Below are positions 43,772 through 56,070 of a DNA stretch of 64,000 bases, one piece after another. The position numbers were made by a program, and so were the translations under genes. Under the pieces are notes generated by a model. It was given only the letters and a program-made list of their open reading frames with translations, was not told the origin of the DNA and did no database searches. Within the stretch, counting starts at the first letter, position 1. Each line of letters starts with the position of its first letter. Source of the DNA: Aquatica leii (Eukaryota > Arthropoda > Insecta > Coleoptera > Lampyridae); contig CM069432.1 in the NCBI GenBank assembly GCA_035610365.1, positions 227,996,532-228,060,531 on the forward strand, written 5' to 3'.

Positions 43772-45783
43772 CAGTGGTATCTCGACTCTCACCCCAGTTA
43801 TTTTTCTTACGCGGTTTTAAATAATAAAAACGTATTTATAAATGACAAATATTTATTGTACAAAAACAAAAAAGAGAATGTAAATAAATAAATTAGATAT
43901 CCTCACTGGTCTTTGCCTTTTTCGCTACATTTTTCTCGCTTTCACCTGTAGACCGTTTAGAAAAAAATATGTCCAAGGAGGTTTGTTTCTTCCTCTCTCT
44001 CAGAATGTTCCGGAAATGAGTTAGGCAAGTGTCATTAAAAAGATCAGATGCACGACCTGTTGCAACTTTTTCTGAGTGTTTCTTTTCCACGAACTGTGAA
44101 ACTCTTTCCCACATTCCTAAGATCTCCTTTATCTCACTTGTAGAAATAACCTCCTCCTCTGACTCCTGGAAACCAATTTCTTGCATAACCTTCGTATGCT
44201 GCTGTGAATGTAACTCTTGTATCTCCTCAGCCGTCAGTTTCTGGGTGTGCTGCTCGACGAGCCCCGTCCATCTCTTCCACCTCTAGACTCATGGATTTCC
44301 CCATAGACACAATCTCCTCCTCTACTGACATACCGGGTTCCAATTCTTCGTAGATCCTTTCAGCTACAGCTTCAGGCCACAGCTTTTTCCATGCAGAGGT
44401 CGAGGTCCTCGTTGTAACACCCAGTCAGACCTGATCGATAATTTTTAGGCAAATCGCGATAGTGGTCTTTCCAGAACTCTCGAAGGGTGATGTTTGTGGT
44501 CTCCGTCACTTCAAAGCAGCGCCAAAACAGATGCTTGGTGTACAGCTTCTTAAAATTAGAAATCACTTGCTGATCCATGGGCTGCAGGATAGGAGTGGTG
44601 TTGGGTGGTAGGTAGCGAACCTTTATAAATTTGAACTCCTCGATGATGTCATCTTCGAGGTTTGGTGGATGAGCAAAGGCCTTGTCGAGGATGGGCCGAA
44701 AACCAGGTTTACCCATTACACAAAGAACTTCCTGGTGACCCATGCCTTCGGGTTGGACCTCCACATAACTTGCAGTTTTTTTTTCACAATCTTATGTGAC
44801 TTAAATGCTGTGGGGTTTTCCGAATGGTATACGAGCAGAGGCTTGATCTTGCAGTCGCCACTCGCATTGGCGCACAGTGCTAGAGTCAATTTGCCCTTCA
44901 TAGGTTTGTGGCCTGGCATAATCTTCTCCTCTACCGTCATATATGTTCTATTCGGCATCTTTTTCCAGAACAGCCCTGTCTCATCACAGTTGAAGACTTG
45001 CTGAGAAATATATCCTTGGGCTTTTATTAGATCGGAAAACGTTTTAATGTAATCCTCAGTTGCCTTCATATCTGAGCTTGCTGCCTCACCATGCCTGACA
45101 ACGGAGTGAATACCGGTCCTCTTTTTGAAATTCTCAAACCAGCAACGGCTAGTTTTAAATGACTCTTCCGATGCCTCGTCGATGGAAGTCTGCGGGGTTT
45201 GCTTCAGCAAATCTTCGTAGATCGCTCTTGCCTTCGCGCAAATTATGGTCTGCGTCAAGGTATCTCCTTGGAGCTGCTTCTCTGTCACCCACACCATCAG
45301 CAGTTTCTCTATATTTTCATGAAGGGAGGTTTGCAGCTTGGAAATTATCGTAAGGCCCTTAGTCGGCGTTACACTCTTTATCGACTCCTTCTGTTTAAGC
45401 ACAGTACATATCATGGACGTACTACGCTCATACTGCCTCGACAAGTCAACAACTCATACACCTTGCTCATGTTTTTCTATAATTTCACGTTTTAATTCAA
45501 TACTCATCATCTTTTTCTGAGCACTTGACTTTTCACAAACTTTCTTCCGATCCATGGTTATAAAAATAAATAAACTACAACTGTAAATGTAAATGTAAAC
45601 GCAACACAAAGCGCGAACACAACTACACAACTTATCACAGGGGAAGCACGCTGCTAACTGATTCACTGACCGTGATGGGCGCGACCGCGTGGCGCGCAGT
45701 CACGTGCTACTACCGGCCGATCTGCTAAACTGAACTCTGTCTGCACTCGTATGTTGGGGCACTCGTATGTAGAGGTGCCACTG
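43772..45783 (-). mobile_element. Tigger/pogo DNA transposon
   Basis: 2,012 bp, flanked by TA (43770-43771 and 45784-45785). The ends CAGTGGTATCTCGACTC and, inverted, CAGTGGCACCTCTACATACG form imperfect terminal inverted repeats of Tigger type. One transposase lies on minus. The outer sequence is hAT transposase on both sides, so this is a clean insertion into the hAT element. Confidence 0.9.
43893..45555 (-). pseudogene. Tigger (TIGD1-like) transposase, broken
   Basis: Starts MDRKKVCEKSSAQKK (45555), the CENP-B-type N-terminal domain. An in-frame TGA follows EQGV (about 45454), then VVDLSRQYERS. The second helix-turn-helix region ends WFENFKKRTGIHSV (about 45140). The catalytic domain shows FNCDETGLFWKKMP (about 44990-44950) with the first Asp. 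A frameshift and deletion near 44700-44760 damage the second Asp region: PILDKAFAHPPNLEDD stands where LLLDNAPxHP is expected. FLPPNTTP-type sequence and PMDQQVISNFKKLY (about 44590-44545) hold the third Asp. Another frame change lies near 44190-44370. The tail ends TSEDI at 43893. The copy cannot transpose. Confidence 0.88.
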
Positions 45784-45785
45784 TA

Positions 45786-46313
45786 TTTCATTATTATTAA
45801 AAAGGTTAGAAAGATCTAGCAATTTTAAAACATTTTCGATATGTAATTTGCTCTTTTCATAAATGTTTAAATGTTCACTTAAATGCTGCCAGTTATTGTT
45901 ACCAGATTCATCACTAAAGCGAACAGAATTGAAATCGCTGTCATTAAAAACTTACGCTCCGGCTTAGAACTATCTTTCGAATAAATATCCTTTTTGTTTT
46001 GATAATGAGCAGGACCACGTTCTACTAATTCTTGAATATTATTAGGACGTAATTTCTTTGGTCATAGTGCAGCATCTTTTGAAAGTTGACTCGTATTTTC
46101 TGTTCTGGTAATTTTTGAAGGTGTTGATTTCTCATTATCAGCGGAACTTGAAGATGTTGATGGATTGCTTTCTAGAAGATCAGTTTCTTGTCTGCTGCTG
46201 ATACTTGTTTCAAGTAGAGGTTCAGAATATTGGGATTCAGCTGCATTATTGTTGTTATTAATATTTGGCAAAGTAGACTCGGGTTTTTTTAAAAAAATGC
46301 ATAATTTTGACAT
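45786..46313 (-). pseudogene. hAT transposase, N-terminal part
   Basis: Starts MSKLCIFLKKPESTLPN at 46313, followed by a low-complexity Ser/Asn-rich stretch. After a stop near 46062, KLRPNNIQELVERGPAHYQN (about 46050-45990) and later WQHLSEHLNIYEKSKLHIEN (about 45885-45830) match the ZMYM1-like hAT N-terminus. The frame then runs into the Tigger insertion at 45785. In-frame breaks are present. Confidence 0.7.
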
Positions 46314-46870
46314 GGTTTGTCAGTTCTTCCTTTTTTTTATTCAGCAAATTTTGGTATCCAGACAATTTCGTCTTTCTTTCTGACATCCTGTATACTGTAA
46401 AGAAATTAATACGTAAGTAAACAAATTGACAAATTATTCATGAAAAATGGAAATGTTTCGACGTCTCAAACTCAAACTCGAAAATATTTTCTCAACATTA
46501 CTTATTTCAAGTTATTTAAAAATTTATAAATTTTTATAAATAGCAATTAGTGCTTATGAATTATTCTGTTTGAGTTTACTTCAATTAACAATGATTATAT
46601 ATAAAAGGATTTTTGAGATGCAAGTTTTTGGCTTTTAATAATTAATAAATCTAAAATAAAAAATAAATTGTAGATGAACTCACCTTAATTCACAACACAA
46701 AACACATCACTATAAAGTCTGTAAAACTACAAAAAAAACTTTTCAACCTTTTCACTTCGCTAAGTTAATTATCGATCGGGCATCAGGCAACAAATGAAAT
46801 CGCGACCGATGCAGCGCTCTAGTTATTTACGAACCAAGTTCGGGAAGAAGTTTTTCCTACATGAGCGCAT

Positions 46871-46907
46871 TTAAAGCACGAGCGAACGAAGTGAGGGAGT
46901 GCTTTAA
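46871..46907. repeat. Short inverted repeat
   Basis: TTAAAGCAC (46871-46879) and GTGCTTTAA (46899-46907) form a 9-bp stem with a 19-nt loop. It lies in the 5' non-coding part of the hAT element. Confidence 0.6.
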
Positions 46908-47384
46908 TAGCGCGAATGAGTTTCCCGCAAGAGGTTTGTACATAATTTTTTGTAACAAGCAAATATTTCCTTTGATAAGCAGAAGCAATCATTTTATATT
47001 AATGACAAATTTTGATATAGTCACCTTGATGAAAAGTGTAGAGTGCTATGCATCGACATTTTATGTCTAAAGTGTTTGTGCTGATCATATTTTGTATACT
47101 TTTTTAAGTTTACTTCTTGTTTTTATTAATAAAAAACACTGGGAAAACGGTTTTTAACAATTTATTTTCGAGAAGTGATTCGGTTCCCTTGTCTCCAAGA
47201 GTAAAAATAAAGAAATAAACAAATAAAAAATAATGTAATAGCTAGCAATTCCTTACTGGTTTTTTTATCATTTTAAATTTTGTTTTGACAATGTTTGTTG
47301 TTTTATCTTTTTTTTGCTTTTGAGTATTCCGGCTTTTCGGCGCCGTTGTGCACCACGCGACTTTGCTCTTATGTACGGCGCGTG

Positions 47385-48779
47385 ATTGCTTGTGATCTAT
47401 GAAAGGTTGCCATAAGTAAACACTCAAAATAGCTTTTTTGCCTATCCTACGTATAATAGATTTACCAACGTATTTTAATTGAACACTAGGAGGCCTAAAC
47501 AAGTTTTTATTAAAAATAAGTCTTATATAACAAATTCTAACCAGAGGTAAAGCAAAGTATACACATTAATTATAAATTATAAGTTTTCTTATATCAATAC
47601 ATATACCCCACAAAAATAAGTATAGTATATTGAAAAACAGATGTCACAATGAGACTTTTTGCTGGTTTGTAGACCGACTAAAAGGAGGTCTGCAAATGGT
47701 CGAGTGCGGCAAAAAAAAGTTGTGACATGTGTTTTTGATACTATTTTTTCTATTTCGCATGCATTTACTCTAAAATTTTGAATAAATAAAAATTAAAAAT
47801 TGTTCTAGTAATTTTCTTCAAATAGATTTGGCAATTCCGGAATTTCAATTCATATTTGAAATTTCAAAGTGTTAGCTTCTGTATTCAATAAAAAAGTTTG
47901 TGAAAATAGAAATTAAAAGTATGAGTTGTACTTCGCTCTAAGCAAAAAAATTAGCAAATAAAGCTTTAGATAATTTGATGCCAACAAAATCCCGTCCGAA
48001 ATAGGAAAAAGAATATAAGAACTAACCTATTTGTAGAGATGACAATTGCATCGTTACAATAAAAGTTTATAATTACTGTAGGTACAATAAATTCACCATT
48101 CATAAGATTTTATTAAAAGTTTGTTCATTTTGTTTTAATTTATAAAGCAACATTTAATAAATAACTAAATTAAATGCAACGTAAAGTAAAATAACTTTCA
48201 TCAATGAAAAAATAAAGTTGTAGCATGTTGTAGTATATTTGGTTAGGTTATGGTTTGCTGTCAGATAGGGTTTACAATATTGCAAACTTAAATTTATTTA
48301 ATCACTAAAGCAGTACGGAAAGAGAGTCTCTTTTCGCATCGGTTACAGTACGGATATAACGCTATAGTCCATATGGTAGGCAATGTACCATAAGTGATTA
48401 AGTCGTAAATCCAATGTCATTTATAACGCGACCGATAATTGTATTTAATATTTATCTAAAATTCAAAGTAAAAAACAATTCCATACGGGCGGGTTTATAT
48501 AACCGTCGCGAAATAGAAAAAATAATTTTTACAGTGCGCCTTTGAGCACTAGATAAATATTACTAATATTAGATAAATAAAATAAATCACACCAACATAA
48601 TTTGCGTATGAACAATTTTGAACACTGTATATAAATTTACTACGTATGAATAATAGTATGTAAATGGTCATAGCGATGGAAACGTTAACAGCTGATTCAT
48701 TTGTATAGTTCATTTATTAATAGTAATTCATAAGATACTCACAAGATGGCAACCATTACTATAAGTATTTCTAATGTCG
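47385..48779. other. Intergenic sequence with a hairpin
   Basis: ATGTCACAA (47641-47649) is inverted as TTGTGACAT (47720-47728); the stem extends imperfectly through CTTTTTGC / GCAAAAAAAAG, giving an 88-bp foldback. No gene was recognised. Confidence 0.45.
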
Positions 48780-49669
48780 TTAACTAATCACATGGCAATA
48801 TTTTGCCTACCGTCTTCTTCTTTGTTTTCGTCTATTTTCGTAGTAAACAAAATTCCTCCATCGATCGGTAAGAAGTACCGACACAGCAATACTTTCATCC
48901 ACTTGCACATACTCGTCAAATTTACACTTCTACTTGTGCTTCTAATTTTTTTTAATTACATCTTTACCATTCTTTCCAAAACCGGATTTTTTTAAACAGT
49001 TGACAATTGTTAGTGAAGTTTAAGTTTTACATGCTTTGTTTATCAGTAAAATAGCTGACAAAACCGTTAACAGTCTGTTTTTTACTGAAAAGATCTAATG
49101 CAATCTTTACAACTTCCTTACGGTAGAACGTCTTAAAATCTAGTTTTACAGTAGTGTTCGGGGAAAAAATTGAACATTGGATAAAGTAAGAGCATTGTTG
49201 TCAACAATATGGTTGCCTAAAAATAAAAGAATACTTTGATGCTGCTTTTTCAGTGATAGTCATTCATTGTATACTGTTGTGATCATTTAAGTCTTTTTGT
49301 TGGCAAGATCGGTGGTAGCAATTGTATTGATCTCTTTAAAACATCTCGAGTTTATAGCTTTTCCTGACTAGAGGCTTTAACTTTTTAGGCCCGTCCAAGT
49401 TAGCTGTCAACCTTTCTTTACTATGCTTCCTACCGTGACACGTTTCATTTCTAGAAGGTAGAGTTTTGTCACTTTAAAAAGAGGCCAGTTTCGTCGATTT
49501 AAATTTGTCTTAGGAATTGTATTCTTTTATTAAAGTTTGTATTTCGTTTTGCCAATTTGAGAATACAGTTTCATCAACACTTTCACGTTCACAGCAAATT
49601 TTGCTAAATTCGACACTATTCCTCTTCTTAAAACTCATAAGCCATCTTTCATAGAGATTCACAGAGTCA
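48780..49669 (-). pseudogene. Pogo/Jerky-like transposase fossil
   Basis: Minus-strand broken frames follow a CENP-B/pogo-type transposase different from the Tigger copy. RESVDETVFSNWQNEIQTLI (about 49600-49540) follows a LxSFKKRNSVEFSKICCE helix-turn-helix end (about 49650-49600). Then come KERLTANLDGPKKLKPLV (about 49415-49365), TTDLANKK (about 49300), and a degraded FVDN region. At the C-terminal side are LLINKACKT (about 49045) and GFGKNGKDVIKK, CKFDEYVQVDESIAVSVLLT (about 48980-48860), matching the usual acidic tail. Many stops are present. Catalytic Asp residues are mostly lost. No terminal repeat was found. Confidence 0.65.
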
Positions 49670-49830
49670 AGTAGCTTGGCTTAAAACGTAAAAGCTTAGC
49701 TTGGGATTGAAAATCAAGCTTTTTAAAAACAAAAGCTTGACTTGGCTTAGTGCTTGTGAATACAGGCTTGGCTTGGTTTTCAAGCTTTTTTAAGCTTTCA
49801 AGCTTCTTTAAACTTTTTCTTGTCCCTTCC
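49670..49830. repeat. AAGCTT/GCTTGGCTT-rich degenerate repeat
   Basis: Six or so AAGCTT hexamers plus repeated GCTTGGCTT occur within about 130 bp, on both strands because AAGCTT is self-complementary. No fixed period is evident. Confidence 0.6.
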
Positions 49831-52800
49831 GCAAAAATAGTTTATGACGTACCTCGCACGTGTTACAGCTTTAACTTTAATATCTAAAAATAGTACACAT
49901 TTTTTTAAAAATAGTGTTTCTTGTAACTTGTAAGAAATTGGCGTAAATATTAGGTGTACATTTTTATTAAAAAGTTTATATTGATTTTAAAACAGATTAT
50001 TATAGAGACTTTATTGACAACTAAAATATAATATATACATTTTTTAATACCTATATTAAAGTATAAACTAATAAAATTAATTTTTTTTGTTAAAAATTTA
50101 ACAGAACAGTAGAACGGTTCGCCTCCTGGTAAATGATTAATTTTAAAATTTGGTCAAGTGTTCATCCTGAACACGAAACGTCGCAAATTACTGAAGTAGT
50201 TGCTTTCATCCAACTTCCTAAAAGAAGGTGTCATTAATTTGACCAAATTTTAAAATTCAACAGAAGAGTAAAATTATATTTTAATCATAAACATATAAAT
50301 GTTATATATTGCATTTATCAATTTTGGAAATAAATAAACTTGCAGCGTATACATGCATCGTTATAGTATATTTAAAACCTACTTGATATTAATTACTAAG
50401 TTAGCATTAAAAATTACTTATTGAAAAATAAGAGAAATTTTATAGACGTATGAAGTACTAACTTTGAAGGTTCGTAATATATTTTTATGTAGTTTCTTAT
50501 GTAACAAAATTCTTATGCGGCAAATTTTGTCCCCGTTTTTTTAATTAGACTCAATTATTGTATATCATAGCTTTCTCGTTAAATACGTGACTTAAAAACG
50601 TTTTTCAAAGTGTAATATTTTATTTCCTCTAGTCATTTTGCACAATTAATTTAATTAGTGTGATAATGTGACAAGCACTTTAATGTACTATCTGTATTTA
50701 ATTAAAATCAGTCACCAACTTCTGCGTTGTTGCTTGTTACAAAAGTTACACTACATTAAGGTTCACCCAAGTGTGTTATAAAAAAATGAGAACGTCTATT
50801 CTGTACACTATCATCTTAAGCTTTTGTAAATAATTTTCAGCTACAACATTTTTTCTTCTACAACTAATTACAGTGCAATTTCTTATTCTACTATTAAAAT
50901 TACTCACCGGTAACTACTGTATAGTAATTTTCTATTAATAATATTGCAAGTGGATTTTATAGTACGCTAGCTGGTCCCGCATAATTATTGTTATAGTTTG
51001 TAATGTAGTTGGTATGATCCTTGATAGCTGATGGTGATTAATACTTATCTTTTGAATTATGTTAATAATAAAAGCTTTAGTCTACCGCAAATATTCTATT
51101 GTATATTATTTTATTCTAAGCTTCTACACAGTTTCTAATTAATGATTATCTACTAAACAAAACTTGTAACCACAAAATAATAAACTATAAATTTTACAAT
51201 GTTTGAAATTATTTATTATTGGCTGTTTATAATTTACGCATAAATGTGAAATATTAAAAGAATTTATTTATTGTAGATTAACATTGCTCAATATATTAAA
51301 TCAAGCAACAAAATACACGAACATGAGTAATGTGATTGATATTTTGTATTTTTTTTTAAATGTTATTATGGAATCTAAGAAAAAAAGAGTGGACCTAATT
51401 ATTGTTTTTAAATCTTCAAATTTATTATATAGTAAGTGCAATTATCTCTTAACATATTTTCATGTTGTATTATATGAACATTGAAATCAAAATGAAACGA
51501 AATATTTAAGTAGCTGTTAGTCGTGAAGATAAATAATAAATCCAAACATATAAAATAAAGTGCTTTATAGTTAAACCACGTATCTTATGCAGTACATGGA
51601 GAAGTATCAAAGTAATAGATTAGATTTAGGTAACAATCCACAAAATAAATTTTATTGTGCAATATTAAATATATGTATATCTTAAAATTTGCTAATCTGT
51701 GACAGGTATTCTAAATATTTTTACTACTACTACTACATAAAATATTCAAAGCAATAAGTTGTTTTGCCTATTCAACGCAAATAAATTGCTTTCTTAGTAA
51801 AATATATTGAAAAATTTATGTTAATTTATATCCAATGAAATGTTTAATTTTTAGTCCAGTGTATTGCTGTAAAAACAATAGGTTTAAAACTCGATTTAGA
51901 CAACGCTTCCCACATAATTAAACATAAGTAATAAGCATAAGTATAACATTGATTATTAAAATAGCAAATCTAAAATACAAGAATGAAAATAAATAAATAA
52001 AAATATTTAAAAAACAAAACTTAAATACACATTAAGTATATTTTCTAATGCGTATATTACTAGAATCTTATAACGTGAAGTTTACACTTAATAGAGCTAA
52101 TTACAGTTCCTATCGTTCTAACTGAAACGTGTCGTTAATTAAAGTGTTATTTATATACATTATAGTCAGACAATGACTGCGCTAAAATTGAAAACATTAA
52201 TTTGGATGCAAAACGCTAGTAGTTTTAGATGCAAACGCAAAATTAACATATCTGGCGCTGCTTTTACAGATTTCTAAGTTACAGATCAGTATATCATCTT
52301 ACAGTAATCTATAAAGCTATAGTTTCAGAGATTTGGAAAAGACATACGTTCTTTTTATTACATGTAAAATAACCTTGAAAGAAAATTATATCTATGCACG
52401 ATAACACTTATCTTATGAAATTCGGTCTACGTAAACAACTGGTATTATAAGAAACCTCATCATTCCCCTAATAGAAGACAATTTTATAATTGAACGTACA
52501 GTTTCTAATTTGTATATATTTTTTTATAGTATTTGAGCGATCAAAACAATCAAACTAAAAAATTTACAAAATGTTGATGCAAATTTGATATAAATTAGAT
52601 TAAAGTTAACTAGTACTGACGAAAAATTAAAAAAAAATATATTAATAACGGAATAACTAAAAAGGTTTATGAATTTGGTTGGGCAGGCATGTTTAGCTAA
52701 GAATGGTCCTTTTATCTCAATAAACAGAAACATTCTACATGTTTTTGTTTATTGACATAATAAAAACACATCTGGAGTTTAGTATATTGTAAGCAATGCT

Positions 52801-55800
52801 GGTATCATTTCTGGCCGTTTTTAATTATGCAGTGCACGCCGCTTAATAGAATCACGTTGGGACTTGAGGTTTTTGATAACAATATCCGAAATTCAGAAAA
52901 AAATGCTTATTTGTTAGATAGCAGTAAATACATACAACGTGTATGTGATTAAAAGGTTGTTAATAATAATAATAATAATTTTTATAAAACGTTTAAAAAA
53001 GCAGCATTTTGAGCCAACGGATCTGTAGCATTAAACAGTTTGTTGACACCGTTAATAAAAAGAAATCAAAAACAAAGTTATGATGCTTCATTCACTGTTC
53101 TCAGAACTACAGAATTCTTCTCATAAATTTGCTGACACTAAAAATAAATACAAAATAACGTTATCACATAAGACGTAGTTAATTAAATTTGTCATTATAA
53201 GAAGACACATGCTTTCCAAGTTAGTTATCAAAGATAACGTATTTACAGATGTTGAAATAATGTACCGTTGCGTAAATCAATCAAATTATTTACATAAATA
53301 AAATAACACTGCAAAAATAACATAAATATGAAAAACAACTATTTTTAGGGTACATTCATAAAATTTTTCACTATAAACAAGCGTATTGTGAAAATTCAGC
53401 TCAAAAATACATACAAAATAAGTTATTGATCTATAGAAACGGATTTTAGAATAAATTGATAACATAAACCGAAATTATAATTACTATAAGCGGCGCTTTT
53501 TCTATGTAGTAGCATGCGTTGGGATTGTTACTTTAATGAAGTGATAACATTACCCGATTGAAAACATCCGTGATTTCAATAAGCGGCGAGAGCTGTAATA
53601 GTAATTCATACCAAAATTTGAATCATTAATTTGGTTCAAAAGTCCGAATCTTTGAAGCATCGCCCTTTGCTTATTGCTAACATTTAAAGTGCTGATAAGC
53701 TTGTATATTTATATTTCATGTGCCTTTTGAGTATTATAAAAATTTGAAAAAAAAATAAATTAGCACATCTTCGTTGGCTTCCGGCTTAAAAAGAAAATTA
53801 AAGAAAGTAAATGAAACAAACCACTCAACCGTTTATAATTTTATAGAAACGTTTGAAGAATTTTATTTATTGTGTATTGTGTTTATAAACAGAAATTAAA
53901 GTGTACAAATTATTTTTGCAAACACAGAGTTTTAAGAATCAAAGCAAATTAACTGCTAAAACATTGCAAGTTAACAGTGCCGCCATCGTTTGCAATCTTT
54001 TAATAATCAAAAAGGGTTTGAAGCTTTGCATTTAATCATTGCCTTGTTTTCACTATCGCCATCTAACATGAATAAAAAATCTGTTTCCTTGTCTAACTAT
54101 AATGTATGTATGTATGTACAAGGGTTAAAGTAGTTAAAAAATTATAAAATTAGCGCAAAAACGTTTTTAATTATTTTACAAATACATAGCACATATTTAT
54201 ATTTGTTATGTACTTTTTATAATTTATTAAACAATAACTAGACAGAAATTTAAGAGGAACCTGTAATTATAATTTTGCCAAATAATAACACGTACTGTTC
54301 TTGCCTTTCATGAATTCATTCTATAAAAAAATATATATTAATTTTTTAACCTTTTTTATCAGGATATTCTTAAATCGTAAAGCCAGTGCTAGTAGTCTGA
54401 TGTAAAATCAGAAAATACGATTTAATCGTCGGTTTTTGAAGTAAAACTCCTTTAGGGAAGGTGAATCCAAAATTTTAGTAAGTTACACCGTAACGAAAAA
54501 GGGGAAACCGCAGTCGCAACAAATTTTAAATTTTTATTCACATATCTGACGTTAAAATCAGTTCTTTTAAAAAGTTTAAATTAATTTAATTGATGAGTGC
54601 AAATTTTTTAGGAAATGAGAGTTGTATAAACGAATTTTACATAGTACATAGAATATAAAACATCATTAATATAAAATAAGTGTTCAAGTAATTTAAAATG
54701 GCAGAGTCCCAGAAACAGTTTACTTTTTCATTAATAAATATAATAAATTTTACCTTATAATGTTCAAAACTTTCAAATTTTCAATTTCAAGGCTTGGATA
54801 GCTTTGTATCTAACTGTAATTTTCCTTGCCATTTTTATCATCTACACATTTAAATTTTTTAAATCAAAAACACATAAAAACAGTTAAACCTCAATAACAA
54901 CTACTTTCGATAACAGTCAACTTTTGAATAAATTTAAGTAACTTGTTTGAAGATTTTTTTTCTCTATTCAATAAAACTTTGTAATAATCTATAAAGTTTT
55001 ACCAACTCCTAATTTTAATTTTTTTATATTTTATTTTTATTATAATTTTTTTAAGCGTGTTTTAAGTATTTTTACCTATTTACTTAATGAGGATTTTATC
55101 AGAATAAAAAAAATCTATTTTTGACTTTTCAATTATCTCTGTTACTATTTCTTTACATTTCAAAAAAAGTTTTTGTTGATTTTTTTTGGAGTTAAATTCT
55201 GTTTGTCAACTTTTTTTTTTGTTTCTGTCGATCTAGTATATAGTTCTTGGTCTTCTTTTCTTATTTTTCCCGGCGTTTCAAACATTATCTTGGTAAGCCT
55301 ATCATACGCGCAGACTAAATCTTGTTGTTCATTTAGCTTAACATTTTGTATGCTCAAGACTATTGAAAAAGTAATAGATAAGTGGCGGCCCGAGACTTCA
55401 TCATTCGACAGTGCTGCAGAGTGCAGATGATAAATATCTCAAGAACTATTAAAAAATAAAATTATGGTAAGTAAGTATACAATTAACATAAATTTACCAA
55501 AAGTTGATCGAAATCACTAAGACATAAAAACTAAATTTTCTGTAGTAGATATTATGATACATACAAGCTAATGCGTTGATGCACTTCTCAAAAATGTTTA
55601 TATTCTTATTAATGTAGAAAAATTTCTTTCTGTTTCCAAGGCATCGTAACAAGTATTTCTAGTAATTGAATTGTTTCTTTAAACCTCATGCAAAAATCCC
55701 TAAAAATAATGGAAACTGGTATACGAAATAGTGGCTAACAGGAACAACAGTAACTTTTACAAAGAATAGGAAACGTTAGGGTTTAAAAAAGCTTCAATTG

Positions 55801-55889
55801 TGGGAGAAAAACTTCAGCTGAGCAATAAAATCAAAAATTTGAATATACTAAATTAACCCTTAACGCTTACTTACAAAAACAATCAACAA
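49831..55889. other. Long AT-rich stretch without recognised genes
   Basis: About 6 kb. It contains the inverted repeat at 50139-50257 and small microsatellites: (TAC)5 at 51722-51736, (TAA)7 at about 52960-52980 and (TGTA)4 at about 54103-54119. A minus-strand frame at 55160-55357 rich in charged residues (DRLTKIMFETPGKIRKEDQE) is not a family I recognise. Slightly GC-richer patches at 52190-52320 and 53490-53680 show nothing definite. Confidence 0.5.
50139..50257. repeat. 19-bp perfect inverted repeat element
   Basis: AATTTTAAAATTTGGTCAA (50139-50157) is exactly inverted at 50239-50257. Inside is a small hairpin GTGTTC-ATCCT-GAACAC followed by GAAACGTCG. It could be a tiny MITE or retroelement tail. 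Confidence 0.7.
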
Positions 55890-56070
55890 AGCTACTCAGA
55901 TATTTTCGGCTTGATAGGTAAATTATGGGTACTAAAACCGGAAATGATTCTTTAGATGTGCTATAGAGTAATAGTTCCTAAAGTCACATAAGGATCTCTA
56001 ATTTGGTGGCACAAGTCTAAAGAAAAAATCCATAACAAGACTCAGCAGGTTACAAAAACTTGCGTGTTGT
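55890..56070 (+). pseudogene. Jockey-type LINE reverse transcriptase scrap
   Basis: The plus frame reads LIGKLWVLKPEMIL (about 55912-55953), then VIVPKVT and GSLIWWHKSKEKIHNKTQQV (about 55970-56053), with stops between. This matches the conserved jockey/BEL-unrelated LINE segment W-G-L-P....V.P...Y.S..WW after the reverse transcriptase. Only this piece is recognisable. Confidence 0.5.

Larger units (their letters stand above)
41570..47384 (-). mobile_element. hAT (ZMYM1-like) transposon interrupted by Tigger
   Basis: The left end starts CAGGCCCGCGACTAG at 41570 and carries GGCGCCGTTGTGCA, a motif also present near the right end at about 47339. The right end near 47384 (reading inward CACGCGCCGTACATAAGAG) is of the same hAT type but diverged, so that border is approximate and no clean 8-bp duplication could be fixed. 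The interior encodes a hAT transposase on minus with the zf/BED-less ZMYM1-like layout. A Tigger element (43772-45783) splits it. Net length without Tigger is about 3.8 kb. Confidence 0.75.

Noticed and set aside
44669-45520. Plus-strand frames of 60-111 residues
   Set aside because: Antisense to the Tigger transposase.
48774-48995. Plus-strand 73-residue membrane-like protein
   Set aside because: The complementary strand encodes the acidic tail of the pogo-type fossil.
52960-52980. CRISPR-like or functional repeat array
   Set aside because: It is a plain (TAA)n microsatellite; no array with spacers exists anywhere in the window.
53490-53680. Possible RNA gene in a GC-richer patch with AAGCGGCG repeated
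   Set aside because: No tRNA T-loop, box motifs or stable complementary arms could be made out.
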